DNA of 64,000 nt from Paracyclopina nana (GCA_019096065.1 JAGUCH010000001.1:7688001-7752000), one strand, 5' to 3'. Numbered from the stretch's first letter, positions 24,199 through 36,683 are shown. Notes: generated by a model not told the origin, from the letters alone. Numbers and translations: made by a program.

Positions 24199-24927
24199 AT
24201 GATGAAGAAAAGAACAGCCTTTTTTGCCTTCGTCGCTCTTTTGGCGACCTCCTTCGTCATTGCCGAGGATGACGAGGCAGCTGCTGCCGCCGCAAAGAAC
24301 GAGGCCAGGCTCCTGGTCGGCAAACACGTAAGCTTTGAGAACTGTCATCAGCATCAATGTCTAGTCCATGTTGTGATTTATAGATCCAGAATAAGTACTT
24401 GGTGGAGGGAATGGACCTCGTGGTGAAGTACACTTTGTTCAATATTGGAGATACCGCCGCCGTCGACATCACCTTGACGGAGTCGGGATTTGGCCCTGCC
24501 GACTTTGACGTTGCTGGGGGTCAGGCAGCCATCAAGATCGACCGTTTGGCTGCTGGAGCCAACACCACTCATAACCTAGTTTTGAGGCCCAAGAAATACG
24601 GTTACTTTAACTTCACGTCAGCCGAGGTCAGGTACAAGGTCTCCGGCGAGGAAGGTGGCCCCGAGCGATTTGGGTTCTCCTCAGAGCCCGGCCAAGGAAT
24701 GATCATAGCTCTGAAAGATTACGAACGCCAGTTTTCAGCGCACACAGTGAGTATAGAATTATTGTGCTTTTTTCGACCATCGCTTATGCTCGTCTCTCTG
24801 CTCAATTTAGCTTGACTGGATCGCATTTGCTGTGATGACTCTGCCTTCCCTGGGCATTCCCTTCCTTTTGTGGTACTCGAGCAAGTCCAAGTACGAGAGG
24901 ATTGCGCGCTCATCTAAAAAAGACTAA
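24199..24927 (+). CDS. SSR2: Translocon-associated protein subunit beta
   Basis: Three exons, 24199-24327, 24384-24746 and 24811-24927, give 202 aa. TRAP-beta is part of the heterotetramer that sits beside the Sec61 channel in the ER membrane and helps signal-peptide insertion. Visible features: signal peptide at residues about 6-24 ([15 protein letters not shown]); a lumenal immunoglobulin-like domain with [26 protein letters not shown] (an N-glycosylation site, NTT), FNFTSAEV and EPGQGMI; one transmembrane helix about 165-184; and a short Lys-rich cytosolic tail (SSKKD). It is divergent from eIF3c, with about 680 bp between them. Confidence 0.93.
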
Positions 24928-25049
24928 GCTTTTTGATTTAATATCAGTTCGAGTGAAGATGATCTCGCGTTGGGTGAGCGATTATGATGTTTGAATGCTG
25001 CATTTTCTCTTGGATAAGAAACCACACTCAAAAAACAAGTCCACAGTGC

Positions 25050-25055
25050 TTTATT
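25050..25055 (-). terminator. Polyadenylation signal of AP-1 sigma
   Basis: AATAAA on the minus strand, 107 bp beyond the AP-1 sigma stop codon, in the short spacer between it and the convergent SSR2 gene. Confidence 0.6.
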
Positions 25056-25161
25056 TATATTGCTAGTTTATCTGACTGGTTATTATCTTCATAATTATGG
25101 AACAACTCGTTTTTAAGTTTCATGTAAAGCAAGAATTCTGATAGATATCCGGCGCCGCAGG

Positions 25162-25635
25162 CTAAATTAGCCCTACGTCTTTGAGAGCCATGGAAATAAT
25201 TTCCTCCTCTTGGAAACTGTCTGCAAACTCGATCTGCTTGAGAACTGACTTTTTAGAAGAGTCTTGCACTTCTCCAGCCATAAGCAACTCGTCGAGAATA
25301 AAGTAGGCTTTCTCAAAGTTGAATATTATGTCCAGTTCGCACACTGACCCGAAATACTTGTCAAGCACTTCCACGTAGCGGTGGATAATCTCGAGCGTTA
25401 TGAGCTCGTTGTCACCTCTGTCAATCGCAAATGCGAAGAACAGGGAAGCGTATCTCTTGTACACTATTTGGAGGTTCTTCCACTCGAGGAAGTTGCACAT
25501 CTTTGGTTTTCTTGCCAGGATCAGTGACGTTAGTTCTCGGGTAATTTTTTTCTTGTCTAGGTCTGACTTGGCCTCATACCACTTTTGAAGCCTTATTTTT
25601 CCCTGACGGCTGAATAGTATGATGAAGTGAATCAT
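25162..25635 (-). CDS. AP-1sigma: AP-1 clathrin adaptor complex subunit sigma
   Basis: 157 aa in one coding exon. The sigma subunit of AP-1 sorts cargo into clathrin-coated vesicles at the trans-Golgi network and endosomes and forms part of the dileucine-signal pocket. Diagnostic segments: [20 protein letters not shown] start, [47 protein letters not shown] and [20 protein letters not shown]. These favour AP-1 sigma over AP-2 sigma because of length and the CSFLEW-type motif. The coding part has no intron, but a 56-bp intron (25641-25696) with good splice sites lies just upstream of the ATG in the 5' untranslated region. Convergent with SSR2. Confidence 0.95.
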   Translation of the reverse strand: MIHFIILFSRQGKIRLQKWYEAKSDLDKKKITRELTSLILARKPKMCNFLEWKNLQIVYKRYASLFFAFAIDRGDNELITLEIIHRYVEVLDKYFGSVCELDIIFNFEKAYFILDELLMAGEVQDSSKKSVLKQIEFADSFQEEEIISMALKDVGLI

Positions 25636-25759
25636 GTCGGCTGAAAAATTGTGATTGAATGGTGATGATGTGTGTGTGTGTTATTCTCAACTGTACCTGT
25701 GTCTGGCTGCACTGTCACTGACTTTGCCGGTCCAGCTTGCCGAAGGTGGAATGATTTTA

Positions 25760-28186
25760 TAGCTCGAATACCTGGCAAGGCTCGTCCTTTTCCTGCAGCC
25801 ACACTCTGCTTAATACTGTGCTACTATTCTCACGGATTGTAGCCAGAAGCTAAAATTGCTCTGAATATCAATGAGCAAGAAGCCAATGCTACATATAGCT
25901 ACGCAAATAAAAGAAACAGCTCTATTCTCTACAATATGTTGCTAGCTGATAAGATAAGCACTTGCTGCATTCTAAATAGGGAGCAAGTACCGTGCATCTA
26001 TCACAAAAATGCGGATGATAGAGCGGGATATACATAGTGCTATAACATCATTTCAAAGCTTATTTTGTTGCAGTGGTCAATATGCAAAACCCTGGCGAGA
26101 GAAGAATGTTTTAAGCTATTAGAACACCATTTGATCATCAAAAATGCTAGTCCTCTATTGTTAATGGTTTCTTTGGACGAAGAAAGTCGCTCCTTAAAAC
26201 ACTTTAAAATTCGGTATACTTTGCTGGAACTCCATTTTTTTCTTTAAGCAGTGCAGAATATAACTCTAGAAATTGCCCCTCGTTAATGATGGTGATGAAC
26301 GATTGCTTGCAGGTGAGCAGGTTATGGTGGGTTTAAATATACGAGGATCACCTGCATTACTTTTTTCGTGATTACCAAAGTAAATGATGTGAAAAAAGCT
26401 TTGTGGAAAATTACTCATGTCCAGAAGCAGTAGAGGAGGGACCTAGGGTTGAGACACCTGCTGCGACAATTACAAATAAGTCGTGGCCTCAATTATCTCG
26501 ATCATCATTTGGGTGTGGTCCCTTTCTCTACATCTCCAACGCGCTTTAAAAGCATAATCCTTTTTAATCCCATTTGGCTATCGAATGGTCACCCTCAAAT
26601 GGTGTACAGCAAAGTTTGCATTATAATCAAAGTTTGCATTTATTAATAATTGATGACAGTGGTAGCCACCTGCCTGATGACTGACAATGGTCACACTTCG
26701 CGGAACACGGGGTTAAAAGCATTGTAACATGAACAGAGACAACACCTCTCTTGATCGGGGATGATACTGCACCGTGCCACCGACATAATAATTACCATTG
26801 ATTGAGCCCCGCAATGGATCCATCATCAGCCATTAGCATGACAAAATATTAAATCAACCAATATTGTGTTTTTTTAAAAGGTCTCCGCTAGTCAAGAAAC
26901 AAAAATGAACCCCCTTATTGGGATACTAGTTCCATGGTGAATTATTTCGAAAACAAGTGAATATTCACGTGCCCAGGAGAAAGCTTTGATAGATGTTACA
27001 TGGTGGCCACATTTGATGTTTGGTAAGGTGGTGTTAGCCTAATTGTAATGTGCCATGATTAAGCTCATCGGAAGCGTGACCGACCCCCCAAGAGCTCGTT
27101 CGCAAATTCATCTCTATCGCAGAACCAGCTGCAACAAAGGGACAAGACAATGAGATTATGCACAATGGCTGCCGCTAAACCCGTTACAGAAGATTCTTTT
27201 GCATGCTATCATTCTTTTGCTGTGGCCAGGTGCCCACTTTGGGGTAGAGTGCTATTCGCATATTGGTAGCAAATGGAACCCTCCTTTGGGTAGCTAATTT
27301 TCACCATGTACTAGCCCTCTCAATCTCCATCATGAAGTGATGCACTATGTGAAAACCGAAAATTTGAAGGGTAACCGAGTAAGCATTTCCCACAATTACA
27401 CTCGCTTGGTGGATGTATTTCACCTGCACAAAGGGCTTGTCAAAACCTCAGTGCATGGTGAACTCACTAAAAATTTCCCAGTGCTTGCTCTTTAATGACC
27501 CCAGCAGCGGTCGATGCTTCAGTTGTACCTTATGGTGATATGACAACATGTGCCTTTAAAACAAAGGAAACCAGATTATTGCTTTACACCCCCTGTAACG
27601 CATTAGTTTGGAAGCACAGAATATCAATTTCAAACTCAATTCCAAACAGTTGCTTGAATTGTTCAGGCTAGATTTATAGTACTAAAAATTTTGCATTTAT
27701 GGCTCAGTTTTAAAGTTGATCACTTTAGATTAAGACCGATAAAAATTAAGCCCGAGATTTTCGCCTCAAAGAGGAAATATTCATTATTTTAGAGCTCTAC
27801 TTTATTTATACCCTCTCCAAATTAAGGCCGAAGGAAAATATGCCCTCTGGTTGCAAATTATCACACAAAAATAATTGCTTTGAATTGCTGTACCTCAAAA
27901 AATAAAATTATCTGATGTTTCTTTTTATGATCTATATGTAATTTCTTTTTTGTCTAATAAAAATAAATAAATATCGACCGAAACCAGCAATTTTTTTATT
28001 TAAGACCGGCATACTTTCCAGCGAGGAAAGTACCTCCTAATGCAATTACTTCTCAAATTAAGGATGATAATAATAATGATGTACCAATTGCAATCAGCTA
28101 GCTGTATTAGTGTAACAAATGTGCATTTTCACAGCGATGTGCAGAGAAGAAAGCCACTGGTGACTGCGACGCTCGGACGCTTTTAA
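25760..28186. other. Intergenic, no supported gene
   Basis: About 2.4 kb with no convincing frame or spliced chain. It contains AT-rich stretches and scattered short inverted repeats. The right end is the upstream region of the zinc-finger gene. Confidence 0.4.
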
Positions 28187-29157
28187 ATGATCGTGACCAC
28201 CACGGCTTTCAGTCACGCAGTGTCATCCATAATGGACTCATCTCTATTTCCGAATTTTCGCAGTTTTTCATCATTGCCCTCTTCTGACCCTACATTACTA
28301 CACCATTGGTATCAATTGCAACAAATAGAGTTTCAGTCTTACATTGCTCAAGGTAAAATGACCAAATCTGGGACCAAACCAAATAAATGAGAAAATTATT
28401 ACCATATGCGTAAATTCGCTTACTATTCAGCATCGTAATAACCTCTGTTAAATTCAACATGTCTCTCGACCGCAATACAGCCAGACAACTTGAACTACCT
28501 TGTTTGAAACTTTTATGCAGTCTCGTACTATGTTTTTTTTCCTTGACTCGTGTACTGATTGATCATGACTATTAGCTTTTTTCTATTTCAGTTCGAAGGC
28601 TACTATACGAGACAACTCTTCATCAAAGGCCTGATGAAACGCTTTTAGCAACTACAAGCCCTCAAAGGCCTGTCATGGCGTCGACAATTGCGTCAACGCC
28701 CGTAACCAACCCTCCCCCTTGGCTACCTCAATTGTCAAAAGATAGCAATCGAAAGCCAGAGTCTTCATTGGCTCAATCGAAACCGAGGACAAGCTACAAA
28801 AAAGGAAAGATTCACAGTTGCCATCACATGGACTGCAACTATGCAACAGACCGCAGAAGCAACCTCAACCGTCATGTGGTTGCTATGCACGAGAAGAAAA
28901 TCGGCAAGTCTAGTCACTATTGCTGTGGTATTCATTTTGAAAACAAAGCCAAGCAAAGACTTCATGCGAAAAGCGTGCACAGTCAGGGCTACAAATGCTA
29001 CATTCGCGAATGTGGCAAGAGATTTCAACGGAAAACTCTGCTCGATAGACACATGGCTACTCATGATCCTTCTTTAAGAAAGCACGAATGCAACACATGC
29101 GGTTATCGAACAGCCAGTCGCTCAAATTTACACAGACATGACGAGAAGCACAAATAA
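28187..29157 (+). CDS. C2H2 zinc-finger protein
   Basis: Two exons, 28187-28352 and 28592-29157, join in phase 1 to give 243 aa. The first exon encodes a Ser/Phe-rich N-terminus without recognised domains. The second encodes a Ser/Thr/Pro-rich linker, then four finger-like repeats. Finger 1 is C-x4-C-x12-H-x4-H (CHHMDC), finger 3 is C-x4-C-x12-H-x3-H and finger 4 is C-x2-C-x12-H-x3-H. Finger 2 (YCCGIHF, HAKSVH) lacks a normally spaced Cys pair and is probably degenerate. The protein ends right after finger 4. It is presumably a DNA-binding regulator; no orthologue is recognised. Its stop is 31 bp from the stop of the convergent RNASEH2B gene. Confidence 0.8.
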
Positions 29158-29188
29158 ATTGGCTGTACATAATTATTACTGATTGATG

Positions 29189-30208
29189 CTACTTTTTGGA
29201 AAAAAAAGAAGTGATACTTTTGGAACCCACAGCTGATTTCGCGAGAGCCTTTTGCTTTGTAGAGGCAGGAGATTCTGATGAGAGCTTGGAGCCTGATGAC
29301 TTGTATTCTAATGAAAAGTCGTCCTTGGGCCCGTTCGAATTCTTGTCTGTTTTGGCCTTTTTGGCTGGTTTGGCCTCGCTTGGCTTTTCCCCCAAGTCTA
29401 TGTTCATGTGAGAGGCTAGTTTTTTGCTAATATCATCTTCAAGGAAATCGGAGACGAACTGCCATGCGCATCTCTTGCTTTCAGCTGCGAAATTGCACAG
29501 ATTATAACGGATTCGGATAAATATATAGAATAGCAGCATGCTTACATTCATCAGTCGATAGCTCCTTGCGCTTTGAGGCAATATAATTTGAGCTTGTGGT
29601 GTTGTCACAATAAGCTAGTCCCGATTTCTCAATTTCCTCAATAAGTTTGTCGACTTTAGTCTTCAAATATGCAAGACACTTTTCCTCGTTCCACAACCAA
29701 ACATTAAGATCCGATGCTCCTTTCGAATTGGCGATCCTTTCCATTCTGTCCCTACTCAAAAGGTCAACTAGCTTATCGGCTTGCGGGAAGTCATCATCAG
29801 AGATTAAATGATCGAGAGGGACACACTTTTCAGCTTTTCTTAGGTACGGAATGGCAAGCAAAAGTGGATCAGTATCGGCCATCATTTGCAACCTCCCATC
29901 CGATTCTGAAATTGTGAAATATTACCATGATTTCTTTCGTTATATTAAGAAGATAGTACCAACTGTATTGCCGATAAACCATGCACCGAATGGCTCATTG
30001 ACAGACACAACTTCCTTTACGTCGGTGCCATCTTCATTGAACGCAAAAAGATGTCCTGAATTTGTTCGAGGATGCCGTAATTCTGCCATTTGAAAACTGG
30101 ACCATCCCTCTGAAATTTAAAAGGATATCGAAGATAAGGGTTTTTATAAAACGAACAAATGGCTTCTTTACCAGGTACAATAATCACTGAGAATTTATCA
30201 ATTGACAT
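29189..30208 (-). CDS. RNASEH2B: Ribonuclease H2 subunit B
   Basis: Four exons, 30208-30172, 30109-29960, 29905-29546 and 29484-29189, keep frame for 280 aa. RNase H2 removes ribonucleotides and RNA from DNA; subunit B is a non-catalytic scaffold that pairs with subunit C and tethers the enzyme to PCNA. Visible features: N-terminal triple-barrel part with HPRTNSGHLFAFNEDG and EPFGAWFIGN; the Ydr279 helical domain with DPLLLAIPYLRKAEK, FVPLDHLI-type motif and LNVWLWNEEKCLAYLKTKVD; a Lys/Ser-rich linker; and a C-terminal PIP-box-like KSITSFFSKK. The PIP box is typical of this subunit. Divergent from prefoldin 4, with 423 bp between the start codons. Confidence 0.92.
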
Positions 30209-30631
30209 CTTAAATGAAATTAAGAATTGCCTTCACCAATTTCCCGCTTTTTGTTTTTATACGGGTAAAAAAGTTTGAAAATAGTCGATTGTTGGCAAAT
30301 TTCTTGAGTAATGTAAATAAATGGCATTATAGGGCCAAAATTAGCTCTGAAAGAGTAAAAAAATACTTTTTGACAATAGTTGCGATGAGCTACCCGATGA
30401 AAATTGGGGGAAAAAAAGAAAATTTCAGCATTGTGAATAGCATGTGGTGCCCTATAAAAGTAGCTGCGTTTTCTTATCCACATGTCTGTAGCCCGTTACC
30501 ATAAAAAAGACGAACCATGTGTACATCACTTTATCTAAGCAGCGCTCTATTAAATCACGTTTATTTACAAAAATACCGATAAGGCCAAAGAAGTGAAAGA
30601 ACTATCTTTCTGCACCTCTAATAAATTCAAA

Positions 30632-31083
30632 ATGAGCTCCAACGAAGTAAGAAATAATTGTTACTTTTTATCAGGACTGGTAAATTCAAATATCACATCT
30701 ATCAGGATAAGGAAATTCATATTTCGTTAGAAGATCAGCAGAAGATCAATAAATTCGCCCGGCTCAATAATCGACTCGAGGAGCTGAAAGACGACATCAA
30801 GTCGAAAAAGAACGAGATTCAAACCCTTGAGGATGCCTCAACCGATTTAATGATGATTGAAGACGACGACGAAAAAGTTCCGTACCAAATCGGCGAAGTT
30901 TTCGTGTCCATGACTCAAGATGAAATACAAGAAAACCTCGAAAAAAATAAAGCACGTCTTCAAACTGATGTGTCCAAGTATGAAGAGCTCAGTGAGGAGA
31001 TCAAAAGTCAAATGTCCGATCTGAAAACTCATCTATATGCCAAGTTTGGCAACGCTATCAATTTAGAAGCTGATGAGGAATAA
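30632..31083 (+). CDS. PFDN4: Prefoldin subunit 4
   Basis: A 15-bp first exon (30632-30646, MSSNE) is spliced to 30706-31083, giving 130 aa. Prefoldin is the cytosolic hexameric co-chaperone that delivers nascent actin and tubulin to the CCT chaperonin. This is a beta-type subunit: two coiled-coil helices (SLEDQQKINKFARLNNRLEEL and a C-terminal partner) flank a beta hairpin with VPYQIGEVFVSM. The end LYAKFGNAINLEADEE is characteristic of subunit 4. The tiny first exon was chosen because it supplies the only in-frame ATG with good splice sites. Confidence 0.93.
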
Positions 31084-31500
31084 ATTGATTTTTACGTCAT
31101 TCCTCTAAAATTGCACGACCTTTAAAACAATGAGCAGCTCCGAATATCCGGGCGAAAAAAATCTTAAAAGTGGTTGTCAGAAGGGGTAGCAGCCTAAGAA
31201 GAGTTCTATTTAAATTTTCGCGGCCAAAGGTCAATATATATTTTTTGGCAAGAACGCAAAGTCGCAAACACAGTTATTCAATTTAGGAAATAATTGCTGG
31301 GCCGTTCCGGCTTTTTTTGAAAATTTTTGGAGGAAAAAGAGACAAAAGCGTAAACAACCGTGCTCTGAGTCATACGCGAATAACGCGATTCGGCAACGTG
31401 TTTTTGAGTTGACTTGAAGTTGGATCGTTAAGAATGGCGACAAAATAGCAATTTACATGACGCTCGAATCGACTGAGAGTGCTCATTAGAACCATTCAAC

Positions 31501-32708
31501 ATGAAGGTTGTTCACAAAAGCATCGAAAAAGGCCTCGGTGGCTCGATCTCTTTGATCCCGGTAAGAAAGTCAAAATCAGATCTGGTTTTTTTGACATCTT
31601 TAACTGTTCCCCTCTTCAGGAGGAAACCGAGGACATGTGGCACGTCTTCAACTTAGTTTCTCAAGGAGACTTGATCCGGGCCTCGACTTTTCGTAAAGTG
31701 ACCACAGAGGGGAGCACCGGCTCCCGACAAAGCACAAAAATCCGCCTGACACTCACGATTGAGGTGGAAGATATTGACTTTGACACCCAAGCTTGCCGGC
31801 TGCGTGTCAAAGGCCGAAACAAGGAGGAGAACGATCATGTCAAAATGAACGCCTATCACACCATCGACATTGAAGCCAATCGCAAATTCACGCTGACCAA
31901 ACTCGAATGGGACACAGTGTCCTTGGAACGAGTCGAGCTTGCAACAGATCCGTCCAAGTCGGCCGATGTAGCTGCCGTGGTCATGCAAGAGGGTCTGGCC
32001 AATGTTGTCCTCATTTCCGGCAGCCTGACGCTCGTCCGGGCCAAAATCGACATAAGTGTTCCTAGGAAACGCAGGGCGGCTGTGCAGCAACACGAGAAGG
32101 CTTTAAATCGGTTCTTTGAGGCTGTAATTCAGGCCATCTTGCGCCACGTGAACTTTGACATTGTGAAATGTCTCCTCATTGCCAGTCCTGGATTCACCAA
32201 GGATCAGTTTTTCGAGTTCATGATCAACTATGCCAACAAATGTGCTGAGGGCAAACCCTTGCTGGAGAACAAAGGGAAATTCGTGCTCGTGCACGCCAGC
32301 TCCGGATTCAAGCACAGCTTGAAAGAAGTCCTGCAGGACCCGTCTCTCCAGGCGCGGCTGGCTGACACCAAAGCCACGGAAGAAGTGCGTGCGTTAGAGG
32401 CCTTTTACAGAACTCTCACCAACGAGCCTCTGAAAGCCTTCTATGGCGAAAAGCACGTTCTGCGGGCGGCGGAAGCGCAGGCCATTGACGTCCTCCTCAT
32501 ATCAGACAAATTATTTCGTGCCCAAGATGTTGGCAAGAGAAAAAGGTTCGTGAAGTTGGTGGATGATGTACGGGAGTTTGGCGGAGAGGTGAAAATCTTC
32601 TCATCAATGCATGTGAGCGGCGAGCAGCTGGAGCAGGTCACGGGGATCTGCGCGATCCTCCGATTCCCCATGCAAGAATTAGAAGATTCAGACTCGGAAG
32701 ATGAGTGA
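31501..32708 (+). CDS. pelo: Pelota (ribosome rescue factor)
   Basis: Two exons, 31501-31560 and 31620-32708, give 382 aa starting MKVVHKSIEK. An unspliced read-through frame starting upstream would replace the conserved N-terminus and is not used. Pelota with the GTPase Hbs1 recognises stalled ribosomes with an empty A site and starts no-go and non-stop mRNA decay. It is built from three eRF1-like domains: an N-terminal Sm-like domain (EDMWHVFNLVSQGD, RVKGRNKEEND, AYHTIDIEANRKF), a central domain (VVMQEGLANV, RAKIDISVPRKR, ASPGFTKDQFFEF) and a C-terminal domain (IDVLLISDKLFR, FSSMHVSGEQL). It lacks the GGQ loop of true release factors, as expected. The tail is acidic (SDSEDE). Convergent with COX15. 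Confidence 0.96.
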
Positions 32709-32829
32709 TGATATGCATCATCGACGACGACGATATTCCACGCGCTAGGTCCTGAATTTTTATACTATTAATTGAATTGGTACTTTTCAATATTCCTCAA
32801 GATGAATATACATTCCGTCAGAGGCCGCG

Positions 32830-32835
32830 TTTATT
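32830..32835 (-). terminator. Polyadenylation signal overlapping COX15 stop
   Basis: The stop codon and signal read TGAATAAA on the minus strand, so AATAAA shares its first base with the TGA. This predicts a 3' untranslated region of only a few tens of bases. Confidence 0.6.
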
Positions 32836-34147
32836 CATTTAGGAATGTACTTTGCCACCTTCAGTAGCTTCAGTTCGTGAGACAACCAGAGAGCGGAGGA
32901 CAGAGTCAACAACGCTCCGGATTGGTGCATAGCAGCAATCGAAACTGGGACATAAGTTAGCAATGTGGTGATGCCCAGACCGACTTGCATCCATCCCATC
33001 GCCAACAATGCAATGACGGCTTTCCTTGCAGCAGGCGGCAACGGAACGCTCCTTGACTTGTAAGCTAAAGCTGTTATGAGCGCCAGAGTGGTAGTTCCGA
33101 GGATTCTGTGGTTGAACTGCACTGTGGTTGGGTTTTCAGTGATGTTGCTCAACACCGGTGAATATGCCAACAGATCGTCGGGGATCACCTTTCCAGCCAT
33201 GAGTGGAAATGAGTTGTAAGTAAGTCCAGCATCGAGGCCTGCAACAAATGCACCGCTCACAGCAGTCAAGAATACCAGGCCTTTGGCGCCCATCGCCATT
33301 CCTCTGAACTTTGAAATTGCTCTGAGGGTCTCAACGGGCAGCTTCTCGAGGGCAGCCATAGTCCCTGGCGGCTTCAATACCTGCAGACTGTTCCACAGCA
33401 AGAAGGAGTACAATACCATTGCCGTTGATAAATGAGAGGCCAGCCTGTACTGCGACACTCGCGGCACATCATTCGGACCCTCAAAGTTCTTGTGATCCAG
33501 GCCTGACTTCACCATGTACCAACCGAGTAAGCCTTGGCAGGCGAGCAAGACACCAGCAAATACAACTCGTTTTTTCAAAGCTGGCGTAAAGTAACCTTTG
33601 GCCCACATGACGGCTGCAGGTATGTAGAAGAAGGCTCCTATGGTCCTACCCCACATTCTGTGGCCGTACTCCATCATCCAGATAAACTTAAAGTCCTCCA
33701 TGGAGATGTCACTGTTCTTGTATTTGAATTCAGGCGACTGCTTGTACTTCTCAAACTCGATATTCCAAGCCTCAGAGTTGGATGGGGGTGGCCTTCCGAT
33801 GAGATTCCAATCAGTCATGCTTAATCCCGATTCAGTTAGCCTAGTGACACCACCAAGGGCAACTGCTCCAAACGCCATCCCTGCGATGCCTCCAAGCCAC
33901 CACCCGACAACTCTGGGCACTTCTTTTGGAGCAACATTTTCAGCCGCGACCTGTGTCGTCGTCCACCTCTTCGCTGAGTTTCTGACGACATTGACTAGAC
34001 TCTAGAAAAAAACCCAGCTTTTTAAGGGGCCAATTTTCAAAACAAGTAACTCATGCTTACTTGGTTTTTGGAAGTTCCATGGAATAACAGGTGGTTGATT
34101 GGAACTTTGGCATGGCAACCATGCCTTAAAAGCATGCTAAGAGCCAT
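32835..34147 (-). CDS. COX15: Haem A synthase COX15, mitochondrial
   Basis: Two exons, 34147-34061 and 34001-32835, encode 417 aa. COX15 oxidises a methyl group of haem O to make haem A for cytochrome c oxidase in the inner mitochondrial membrane. The basic, hydroxylated N-terminus (MALSMLLRHG, SLVNVVRNSAKRW) fits a mitochondrial presequence. The family motif GGVTRLTESGLSM is intact. The four paired histidines appear in GHRMWGR, SHLSTAM, FNHRILG and AMHQSGA. About eight hydrophobic helices are visible. The first coding exon was found by following an in-frame acceptor before SLVNVV. The stop lies 126 bp from the convergent pelota stop. Confidence 0.96.
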
Positions 34148-34854
34148 TTCACAAATTCAGTCTTTAAGAAGTCATCAATGCAATTCCGGAATGAAGGCTG
34201 TGAAAATTCGAGCACTTTAATTTTCGGGGTTGCATAAGTGTTATTTTGTAAACAACGACAATGCACCAAAATCTAAGTCGCATACAATAATATTCCGGAG
34301 GCAAACTTTCTGCGGTTAACTTCTTTCTATTTTTGATAGAGGAACCAAATATTCTATGCCGACTAGTAAATAATTTCCAACATTTAAGCCATTTTGATCA
34401 CAACAAGCTTTGACGCAATTAAGAGTTTAGAGGCGTTGCCAAGCCTTAAAATCGTTTTCTCACTACCTTACAACAGTATTACATTTTATGAGGGCTTCAT
34501 CGAAGCCTTTTTAGGGTAGTTTTGAAGGACAATGTAGCAAAAAAGATCAAAATGTCTGGTACCAATGTAACCAGTTTCGTTTCAGTGACCTTGATTTCAA
34601 TTTTTCTTTTTCAGCTGTCGGCCTGTGCGCCTGTTCGCCCTGTCGGGCGTCAGCTATCATCGTATCGAACCCACTGATGGATTTGAGCGCATAATAACCC
34701 AGTTAAAGTTAAGTCGAATTTGTTCATTCTGAATCAAAATTCTAATTGGTTGCTGTAACGTAGAATGCACGTGACCATTTATTATGGAAGGCGCTCTTTA
34801 ACTCAAAAAGTCTCTTGGATGCACAAAAATATCTGCTCTTTCAGGTCAACAAAT

Positions 34855-34860
34855 TTATTT
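34855..34860 (-). terminator. Polyadenylation signal of the SLC5 gene
   Basis: AATAAA on the minus strand, 72 bp beyond the stop of the SLC5-family transporter gene. Confidence 0.6.
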
Positions 34861-34932
34861 TTAGTTTGTATCAGAACATTAAACTACTACAAAATTGGAC
34901 ATTAAACGTCGCAATACGACTGGTAACAATTT

Positions 34933-36683
34933 TCAGGTTTTGGGATCATCCATAAGCTTCAGGTCAAATTGTGGTTCATTCCTTTCACTAAACTCTCTCA
35001 GGAGCTGCTTTCTAATTGGAGATATGAACAAGTTGGGATCAAGCGTAGCCCTGTGGTCTTTCTTCACAAATGGCAAAGAAACTAAGTAACCAATTATCAA
35101 GGTTAAAAAGCATCCAATCATTGCATACCATCCGTATGAAATGCAATAGGGCCAAAAGTATTCTGTCTCTTCTAAGTCAGTTGATATTGCAGCTAGGCTG
35201 TTGTTTGAGGGAACGTAGGTTTGGTTAAAGTCCATTAAACAATTGGTGCCATTGGCGAGAAGAGGTAGAGTGACAGTTGGGGGCTTGGGTCTTCCAAACC
35301 CAATCCAAAATAAGAAAGCCATAGAGGATGTCAGGCCTGCCAAAGCTCCAGTTTGATTAGCTCTTGTGGTCATCATACCAAGACTAAACAGACCCAAGAG
35401 AGGCCCTCCAACAACGCCAAATATGGTAAGAGAAGCCTGCAACACTCCTGGTCCCAAGTACTCAACCAAGAAAGTCATTGACACACAGCAAAGGCCATAT
35501 GTTAGTGCTAACACTTTCAGTATGTAGTGCTCCACTTCAGGTTTGATATAAAAGAATGGCTTCATGTAGTCTTCTAAGGTGACGGCGGCCAAAGAATTGA
35601 TAGCGGAAGAGACTGTGCTCAAGGATCCAGAGAAAATTCCTGATATGAAGAGACCCGCCAAACCTGGCTGCTTCATGGTGTCTACCACAAATAGTGGTAG
35701 CAATTGGTCGCCTTTTTTAATCCTACCCAGTTGAATGGGGTCACAGCCCTTGTAATAGGCAAACATGACCAAGCCAGCAAACGAGGTTGTGACGCTCAAG
35801 GTTGTCAGAATGGGCCATTGTAGCCACAATGCGAATTGAGCTCTTTTGAGGCTCTTTGTGGTAAGCAATCGCTGCACCTGAGCCTGATTCACTGCATATA
35901 TGGAGCAAAATATGAAAGTTCCTCCTATGAGCTGAGTCCATAAAGTGTGTCTCTCGGTAGGATCAGGAGACAGCTCAAAGAAGTGCAGCCTATCTTGAGC
36001 GTTTTCAATGACTTTGGCAAAGCTCTCCATGTGGAAAAGGCCTCCAAAAATCACAGCTCCGATGGCTGCAAACATAAGCATTGATTGGAAAACATCCGTT
36101 ATGAGAACAGCCTTGATTCCTCCGAGGGTAGAGTAGAATGTACAGACGAGTCCGACAGCCAGAATTGATCCGATATAAGATAGGTCTGTGACGGCAGACA
36201 AGGCCAGAGCAGGCGCATATACAACAATTCCCATGTACAGGATCATCTGAAGACTGAAAGCCAGAGAAGCCGTTACCCTCGTAACGAGCCCGAATCTTTT
36301 CTCCAAGTAAGCATATGCGCTGGGTGACTCCAGCCTAAAAAATACTGGCAAGTACACGTAAGCGGCGATTGGTGTTCCTAAAAGCGCGTATGTATAAAGA
36401 AGATACCGAGAAGATAGTGAAGTGACGTTGCCTTACCAATTATGTATGCAATGTTGATGGCAACAAACTGTGTTCCAAATGCATAGTTTTCATAAGTGAC
36501 TCCCAACAAAGTGATGGCGGACATGAAGCTTGCCATCAACGAAAATGCCACGGGTAGAGCTGTCATCTGCCCACCAGCCAGCAAATATTCTTTGGAGGTG
36601 TTCTGTCTTGCATAGTAAATGCCAATGCATGAGGAGACGAGCAGAGTGAGGCCAATCACAACGTAATCAGCCCACACAAGCAT
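34933..36683 (-). CDS. Sodium-coupled monocarboxylate-type transporter (SLC5 family)
   Basis: Two exons, 36683-36437 and 36377-34933, encode 563 aa. The protein is a Na+/solute symporter of the LeuT-fold SSF superfamily, closest by eye to the arthropod SMCT/SMVT group (SLC5A5, A6, A8, A12-like), which moves monocarboxylates, iodide or vitamins with Na+ across the plasma membrane. Visible features: N-terminal WADYVVIGLTLLVS helix, LLAGGQMTALPVAFSLMASFMSA (SSF signature region), PSAYAYLEKRFG, GGIKAVLITDVFQ and GIFSGSLSTVSSAINSLAAVTLEDYMKP (second signature), with about 13 membrane spans. The loop near residues 440-480 has N-glycosylation sites. The exact substrate cannot be told from sequence. 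Confidence 0.9.

Noticed and set aside
25162..25635. AP-1 sigma as a processed retrocopy because its coding region has no intron
   Set aside because: A well-formed 56-bp intron lies directly upstream of the ATG and the gene keeps its own polyadenylation signal, so it looks like an ordinary gene.
31479..31620. Unspliced pelota frame starting upstream at 31479
   Set aside because: It translates intron sequence and loses the conserved MKVVHKSIEK start; the 60-bp exon 31501-31560 with GT-AG intron restores it.
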